Assembly: GCA_019279435.1 (NCBI GenBank) | Contig: JAAALK010000079.1 | Span: 64,614,330-64,678,329, forward strand | Source of the DNA: Zizania palustris | Taxonomy: Eukaryota > Streptophyta > Magnoliopsida > Poales > Poaceae | DNA: 64,000 nucleotides | Direction of reading: 5' to 3' | Shown: positions 58,501 to 64,000 of the stretch, in pieces | How positions within the stretch are numbered: position 1 is the first letter of the stretch | Layout: every line of letters begins with the position of its first letter | Notes under the pieces: generated by a model | Databases searched by the model: none | What the model was told of the DNA's origin: nothing | The model's input: only the letters and a program-made list of their open reading frames with translations | Translations under genes and position numbers: made by a program

Positions 58501-59226
58501 GGGACCTTATTGGTGAAAGGTACCATGACTGGATTAAAATGAAGAGGATATGTGAGGACATTATACTAACAGATGAGGATGATTGCCTTGTTTGGAAGCT
58601 GACAAAAAAAGGTGTTTTCACTGTTAAATCTTTTTACATGGCTCTGAAGATGCATGATTCAGGCCGTTGTACTGATTTGGTCTGGGGTATGAAGATTCCT
58701 CTTAAAATCAAATCTTTCTTTGGATGGCAAAAAAAGATAAAATTCTGACAAGGGTTAATCTGATGAAAAGAGGTTGGAAAGGAATTCTAAGAGTTGCCCA
58801 TTCTGCTCTCGAGATGAGACCGTACAACACTTATTTTTTGATTGTAGTATGGCTCGTTTTGCCTGGGCTATGGTAAAGGTGTGCTTTGGGATTGGTCCCT
58901 TTACTGATATGCACCATATGTGGAATGTCTGGTTTGCCCGATTAGGGAAAACAACGAAAAGTTTGGCTGGTGTCGGTGTGGCAGCATTGTTTTGGAGCAT
59001 ATGGAAAACGAGAAATGATGTGTGTTTTAAAAGGAAGCATATAAATGATCCTACTGAATTGATAAATTTGATATGTTTCTGGATCGGTTCTTGGTCCATC
59101 TTGCAGAAGTCGGTGGAAAAGGAAAGAAGCCTGGTACTGGGGGTGCGACTACTCGAGCAAGTGGCAAAGGAGATCTTTGATCGAAGGTTTGGCTGGGGTG
59201 CTGGTGGGAATCGACTGTGTGTTTAA
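55564..59226 (+). pseudogene. LINE ORF2 (endonuclease and reverse transcriptase), frameshifted
   Basis: The single protein for target-primed reverse transcription. From the ATG at 55564: an APE-type endonuclease (IWNIRGMG, ILETMK, FGGDFNI, SDHSPLL at the catalytic positions), reverse transcriptase (NNKAPGPDGF, FRPICLLN, GLRQGDPLSPLLF, and the catalytic QYADD near 57620) and a zf-RVT domain at the C-terminus (CPFCSRDETVQHLFFDC). Frame changes occur at about 56412, 57280, 57337, 57875, 58718 and 58783. Each fits loss of one base, several at homopolymers, and no in-frame stop is seen elsewhere. All catalytic motifs visible are intact. Confidence 0.85.
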
Positions 59227-59428
59227 AGCTGGACCTGATGTTGATCTTGTTAGTTGTAAGTGGTTGGGATGCTGTTACTTTGGTGTGCAAGTAACGAACT
59301 GGTCATTGTAATAAGTTGTGTGGTTTGTTGGACTCTTCGTGTGTTGGTTGGGGGTATTTTGTAGTAGAACTTTGCTAATTTCTTTAATGGAAATGGGAGA
59401 GGATCCGATCCTCTCTTTCTCAAAAAAA

Positions 59429-60501
59429 AAAAAACATTTGATGCAGGGAGGGTTTGAAGTACGCTTACGCAACCTGGAAATGCTGAGCTGGCTTGTCATG
59501 CATGTGTGTGTGTGATCTGCTCTAGTGCATCTTCCTGCTGCTTTCTTCATGTTGTTAGCTGCTCAGTGCTCTGAGAATGCAGTCGCCCTGTGGAGAGATG
59601 AGATGAGGAAATGTATTACTAGCAAATACGAGCTCAGTAATCCGCATTCAAACAAGGCCATGTGATGTCCAACGCGGAAGCATGTGATTTGCCGCTGCTT
59701 TCGCCGGCGCAGTGGAGCTCTCACTGAAGACGAGCAGCTGCTCTAGCAACTTACAAGTACCCACATTTATTAAGCTGTGCTTGTTCTAGATGGGGGCAAA
59801 TGTTAACCGCTGAAGAAGGCTGGCTCCTAAAATTCATCAGATTATCATCAACTAATAACGGGACGCTGCTGCTGCTCTGGAACAGTCGTCAGGAAACTTT
59901 TGCTTTGTGCCACTATCACGGAACAGCCAGTGGCCCAGGCCTGCCTGGCTGCCTCGGTTGTTTTTACTTTGTCGTTGCGATTATCGCAAGAACCAAGACA
60001 GCGTAAAAAAAGTAGGTAAACTTCAAAGTTCTTTCGAGGACCTCTTAGCGTCAGTGTGGTCACTGTGTGACCTCTAGTAAAAATGCACCAAAAAAAAACT
60101 CAGGCAGCAGAAGAATGGCCAGTGTGTTAACTGCTAATCCAATAACTGGGGCAAAGCAAAAGACGAAAGCAGAATGTTCAAAACCAGGTTGCATTTTTAG
60201 AACACGCGAACGAACTGTGATAAATGCTGCATTTTGCAGATACCCAATAAAAGGGGAAGAGAAGGAACAAACGGGGGATTGAAACTGTTTCTTCTCTCAC
60301 AGATTCAAGATGCAGGGCTTAAAACTAATCTGAATTTCTTCACACTTGACAGAAGGACTAATCTTCGCCCAATCGACGGCTAACGCAAATCACAACGCTA
60401 ATGGAGGTACTGAATTTTCCAGTGTTCCAAACACGCTGAAAAATTAGGGAAGGAGCTCTCCGAATCAGGAGAAAAATAAACAACAGCAATGCGGGAGAAG
60501 C
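59429..60501. other. Intergenic and 3' flank of the phytocyanin gene
   Basis: No gene is seen. The last 200 bases probably include the 3'-UTR of the minus-strand phytocyanin gene. Confidence 0.4.
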
Positions 60502-61182
60502 CTAGACCGTCCTGAGGAGCGCGGCGAGCACGGCGGCGGCGGCGTAGAAGAGCGCGGCGTGCGAGCTGGCGAAGGCGGCGGCGGTGGCGGAGGACTTGTC
60601 CTTGCCGGAGGAAGGCGGGGACGGCGGCGGCAGCTTCTCGGTCTTGATGACGAGGCGCATCCCGCCGAAGCAGTAGCCGTAGCTGCAGATGAAGTAGTAG
60701 GTCTTGGTCTCGTTGAGCTCAAAGGCGTAGGTTCGTCCCTTGCTGTAGTTGGAGATGGCGTTGGTGGCGTCGCACTTGTTGTACCCCGTCTCGTCCACCT
60801 GAATCACGTCGGCCTGCCCCGCCGTGTAGTAGAACACTGCGAAAACCAAATCAAATCAGCGGAAACAAATGGCGCATTTTATATGTTTCCCCCCGTCGAT
60901 TTATCGTTTCCGCCTGCCGTCGCATCCGCCAGATCTGGGCACGAGGCGTCAAGCAGAAGCCTGGTGGAGAGAGAGATAGAGGAAGAGCCTGGTTAGCGGT
61001 GGTGGTGGCGTACCGAGCCAGTCGCCCTTGTAGAAGGGGGCGTGCTGCTTCTCCCAACCGGTGTAGTTGGTGTTGGGCGCCCAGTTGACGGAGATCTTGT
61101 TCGCCGTCGTCGTCGCCGGCAGCGCCGCGCACGCCACCAGCGCCACCAGCATCGCGCACGCCGCCATCCTCCAACCGGCCAT
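60502..61182 (-). CDS. Early nodulin-like protein (phytocyanin family)
   Basis: A small secreted protein, probably GPI-anchored at the plasma membrane. Two exons (61014-61182 and 60502-60836) joined in phase give 167 aa. Residues 1-27 form a signal peptide (ACAMLVALVACAALPA). The phytocyanin domain (about 28-125) has WEKQHAPFYKGDWLVFYY, the conserved disulphide cysteines C78 and C112, and YYFICSYGYCFGGM. The two histidine copper ligands are absent: the expected H-D-V is A-D-V (residues 65-67) and the G-H-C is G-Y-C (110-112), so copper binding is unlikely, as in other ENODLs. A proline/serine-rich linker and a hydrophobic tail (AALFYAAAAVLAALL) end the protein. The start is the first ATG in frame. 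Confidence 0.93.
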
Positions 61183-61570
61183 CGCTCCCCTCGTCACCTC
61201 CACACAAACACCACCCCGAAACCAAGACAGACGGCTACCCCGCGCGCTCTCGCCTGAAACGAAAGACGACGACGACGACGAAACGCGACGCCCGGGGGGG
61301 CGCGGGCATTAAAAGGAGCTGGCTGGAGAGCACATGGGTTGCCGCCTTGCTGCCGCTGGGAGGCGGTGCCGCGGGCGCCGTCCGATCCTGGCCGTCCGTT
61401 CGCGGATCGTGGTGGCGAAGATGCGCGCTGTGTCGAGAGCGTGGGCCCAACCCCCCTGCGCGTCGTTGGGGGGCGGGAAGGCTGGAGCGCGTGGGATCTG
61501 GCGTGGAGGGGTGGTGGTGTAGGCGTGTAGCGTGCTTTGTTTCACTTGTGAGCTGTATACAACGGACAAC
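61183..61570 (-). promoter_or_regulatory. Upstream region of the phytocyanin gene
   Basis: GC-rich leader and promoter stretch with a short GAC repeat (61264-61279). TTAAAAGG-like elements near 61310 could serve as a core promoter on the minus strand. The boundaries are unclear. Confidence 0.35.
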
Positions 61571-62954
61571 CATGTAGTGCGTTCATGTTAATTACTCCGT
61601 AGGATACATCTTGGAAAATGAAATCCTTGGAAGAGAAGCAAATGAAATACTTTCATAAAAAATCTTGTAGAATCGAGAATGAAGTTTTCATTCTGTACAT
61701 ACCAGATCATAAATTAGTAACTGCATCTAATCTCCGAAAAGTCCAGATCGCACGGCCAGGATCAAATCCGACACGGCACGGGTACTCGACCCGTGCCGGT
61801 TGTATTCTCCGGCGACGGTGAGCGGGCCAGAGGCCACGACGAGCGATGGTGGTCGTGTCTAAGGCCTAAAACGGAAAGAGGGCGACTAGGGGGTCATGAG
61901 GGTACCCTTGCGGTGACGAATGGTCGACGGAGCAAGGTCGGCGACAAGCGGAGGCGATGGAGGCGTTCGGGTCCTTGGCGGCGACAGCGATCCGACGGGG
62001 TTCGTCGACGACGGAGTGGTGGCCAGGGTCGGTGAGGTCCTTGCGGTCGTAGCGGTGCGGTCGACGAGGACGGAGGGGGACTCCGGCGACGGCGAGTGGC
62101 GGCTGGAGGACGGGCGGCGGTGGTGCGCTAAAACTCGAAGTGAGGGCGTTCTGTGCGTCCTTGCAGTGTGTGAGCGTGGAGGTCGAATGCGGGACACCAG
62201 GGGGTTTAAATAAGGTCACTGGCGGGGGCAGAGGGGGCGCAATTGGGGAAGGCCGGAGTAAACACGGTTTTAATCGCCGGTGAGCTCGGGTTGCAGGCGG
62301 ATTCGTTGAATCGGGACGCGATCCGGCTGGGTTTAATGGGGGAAACGGTCACCGAAGCACGGGGGTTTGATTGCCAGGCTTAATTCGAGGGGAGGGGGTC
62401 GGGGGTAGGGGATCCGAGGCGAGTAATGGCGTCGGCCGGCGAGGGGGGGCGATTTGGGGGCGGATCTCGCGGGGACGAAGGACCTGACAGGCGGGGGCCA
62501 CCTACCAGCGAGCGCGAGAGGGGGCGGTCGGCGCCGACAAGTGGGGTCGTGGTGTCGGGCGCGCGCGCGAGGGGAGAGGGGCTCACTGACGGGTGGGGTC
62601 GGGCTGTCAGTCCGAGGCGGGCGAGAGTAACGGGCTAGGCCAGTCGGGAGAGAGAAAAAAGGGAGGGGTGTGGCCCATTACTGTTTTAAAGGTTTTCTGA
62701 TTTAAAATATTTGCAGAAAATAGATTAAATCCTTTGGGGCATTTCCAGGGTGGATAAAAATTTGTAAAAATTCTCAAAAATATATCTTGGCCTTGGGAGT
62801 TTATACACAAATTTTCAGCTCCTGGTTTGGTCATTAACTCTATGTTGTAGTTCAAAATGGGAGAGGAGGGTATTTAAGGTATTTCCCAAATTAATAAATT
62901 CAAGAAATTGAATTAAATAATATTTTTATTACTTTGAAAATTTGGGGTGTTACA
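61571..62954. mobile_element. Probable LTR-retrotransposon LTR or solo LTR
   Basis: GC-rich sequence grades into an AT-rich tail that ends GGGTGTTACA (62954), a common 3' end of grass gypsy LTRs. A TTTAAATAAG box lies near 62206. A perfect 10-bp hairpin (CGGCACGGGT, loop ACTCG, 61774-61798) lies near the left. No left terminus or target duplication was identified and no coding domain was seen, so the element is tentative. Confidence 0.35.
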
Positions 62955-62998
62955 CGAGGCCAGCGGCGAGAGTGCGACGAGTTGGTCATCGACGAGAG

Positions 62999-63705
62999 TA
63001 GGGATGGCAATTGTGCCCGTTTATCCCTAGGTAAAAACAATTAGGATCATGTTTATTCTCAATTTTATACCCAACAGGTAAATGGCTATAGATATCGACT
63101 ACCCATACCCGTTTACCTGATTATCTTTTCTATAAAAATAAATATAAACTCGAGCAATCTCATATCCCTATTCTCTCTTCTCCCTCCACACTCACCATCT
63201 GTCACCCCCTCCAATGTCCTTCTCTCCTCCCTCTATTCCTCTCCCGCACCGTCCTGTGCTCCTTCCTGTGGGCACGCCGCCAAGCGCTGCACCGCACTAG
63301 ACCGCACGACAGCACCACCGCATGTCGACGAGTGTCGCATTGCGTTGGACCGTGTCGCCCCACATGTCGTCGAGCATTGCTCCACACTGGTTCGTGCAGC
63401 TGCGCTACCGTCCCCCTGCCCCTATGCGTCGCCAAGCGCTGCCCCGCGTAGCCGCTCCCCCGCGTTGGCCCGCCTGGCCGCATGCTCACATCAGTCGGTC
63501 GGCGTCCACGTCGACTCCGGTCCCATAGATGGTTCCTTAGTGCTCCTCTTTTCTGTTCATTTTTTCACGGGTAAACGAATATACCCGTGAGTATACGACG
63601 ACCACTGGTAACGGGTAGGGGCATGAGTTTTTTACCTATCGGGACAAATGGGTATGTGTATAGGTATGCACTACCTGTACCCGTCATACCCAATTGCCAT
63701 CCCTA
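62999..63705. mobile_element. Non-autonomous hAT-type element, 707 bp
   Basis: Perfect 15-bp inverted ends TAGGGATGGCAATTG and CAATTGCCATCCCTA. The flanks GACGAGAG (62991-62998) and GACAGGAG (63706-63713) match at 6 of 8 positions, a plausible decayed 8-bp duplication. Subterminal TACCCGT-type motifs resemble those of the 2.8-kb element. Open frames inside are C-rich repeats without domains. Confidence 0.75.
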
Positions 63706-63849
63706 GACAGGAGTAGACTGGCGTGAGACAATGAGAGTAGGAAGGAGCCTCACGGCGCATCCTCTCGGCATGGAGGAATGAGGATTAAGAGAGAGTAGGG
63801 GATAGATTGAGGAGAATATTAGGCTTTGCTATTGTGTTTGGTTGCTAAT
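63706..63849. other. Short spacer between hAT elements
   Basis: No feature supported. Confidence 0.4.
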
Positions 63850-64000
63850 GAGTAAAGATGACAATGGGTCTATATTTATCGGGTTTAACCATCTCAAAAC
63901 CCATACCCGTTAGAAAAAAATATCCTCATCGGATAACATATATATACATACGGTATTATTTCTTCCCCCACCCATACCCATGCATACAGGTAAAATATAT
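63850..64000. mobile_element. Start of another hAT-type element, cut by the window end
   Basis: GTAAAGATGACAATGGGTC is a diverged form of the TAGGGATGGCAATGGG terminus, followed by CCCATACCCGTTAG-type subterminal motifs. The right end is outside the window. Confidence 0.5.

Larger units (their letters stand above)
53230..59428 (+). mobile_element. Near full-length L1-type LINE (about 6.2 kb)
   Basis: A GC-rich 5' part, ORF1 with zinc knuckles, ORF2 with endonuclease and reverse transcriptase, a short 3'-UTR and an A tail (59417-59428) give the complete L1 layout. The left limit is approximate and no target duplication could be found by eye. The reading frames are open apart from single-base frameshifts, several at homopolymers, so the copy appears young. 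Confidence 0.85.

Noticed and set aside
61793..62219. Open frames on both strands upstream of the LTR-like tail
   Set aside because: GC-rich, low-complexity translations without similarity. The region more likely belongs to a retroelement LTR.

Overview
The window is nuclear DNA of a grass (Poaceae, most likely a panicoid). The evidence is large intron-containing plant genes with GC-rich first exons, Tourist and Stowaway MITEs, a CACTA transposon, L1-type LINEs and very small LTR elements primed by initiator tRNA-Met. No gene is prokaryotic. Five host genes are supported: UDP-glucose 6-dehydrogenase (+, 11267-12709), a WRKY57-like group IIc factor (-, 16822-19838), plastidic alpha-glucan phosphorylase PHO1 (-, 35570-42136, 15 exons), a CNGC2-type cyclic nucleotide-gated channel (+, 43199-49024, 7 exons) and an early nodulin-like phytocyanin (-, 60502-61182). 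A gankyrin-like ankyrin fragment at 49380-49860 is a pseudogene. From memory, UGDH-WRKY-PHO1-CNGC also occur together on rice chromosome 3; I could not check this.

Layout. 1-6 kb is a bed of small retroelements and hAT fragments: a composite with inverted LTR copies (308-2688), hAT remnants (2783-4596) and a tandem array of an 87-bp-LTR TRIM (5257-5974). 6-10.6 kb has no gene I can support. 10.6-20 kb holds UGDH and the WRKY gene. 20-24 kb is AT-rich with Tourist-type MITEs. 24130-32086 is a nearly complete 7.96-kb CACTA transposon with perfect 16-bp ends, CTA target duplications, subterminal repeats, a transposase gene, a second Transposase_24-type gene and unusual leader hairpins. 32.9-33.4 kb has one Stowaway nested in another of the same family. 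35.5-49 kb carries PHO1 and CNGC2, divergent from a shared region of about 1.06 kb. 50.9-59.4 kb has a truncated minus-strand LINE and a near full-length plus-strand LINE. 60.5-64 kb has the phytocyanin gene, an LTR-like tract and two hAT-type elements.

Two points matter most. First, the CACTA leader contains a hairpin with arms of about 85 nt whose arm differences almost all preserve pairing as G.U wobbles, as expected of a small-RNA precursor. Second, PHO1, the WRKY gene, the CACTA transposase and the LINE are all broken by single-base losses, mostly in short homopolymers, while otherwise open. This suggests consensus errors rather than real decay and affects how the broken genes should be read.

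No metabolic operon exists here. UGDH supplies UDP-glucuronate for cell walls, PHO1 acts on plastid glucans, CNGC2 and WRKY are signalling and regulatory genes, and the phytocyanin is an apoplastic GPI-type protein. Their proximity looks like ordinary grass synteny.
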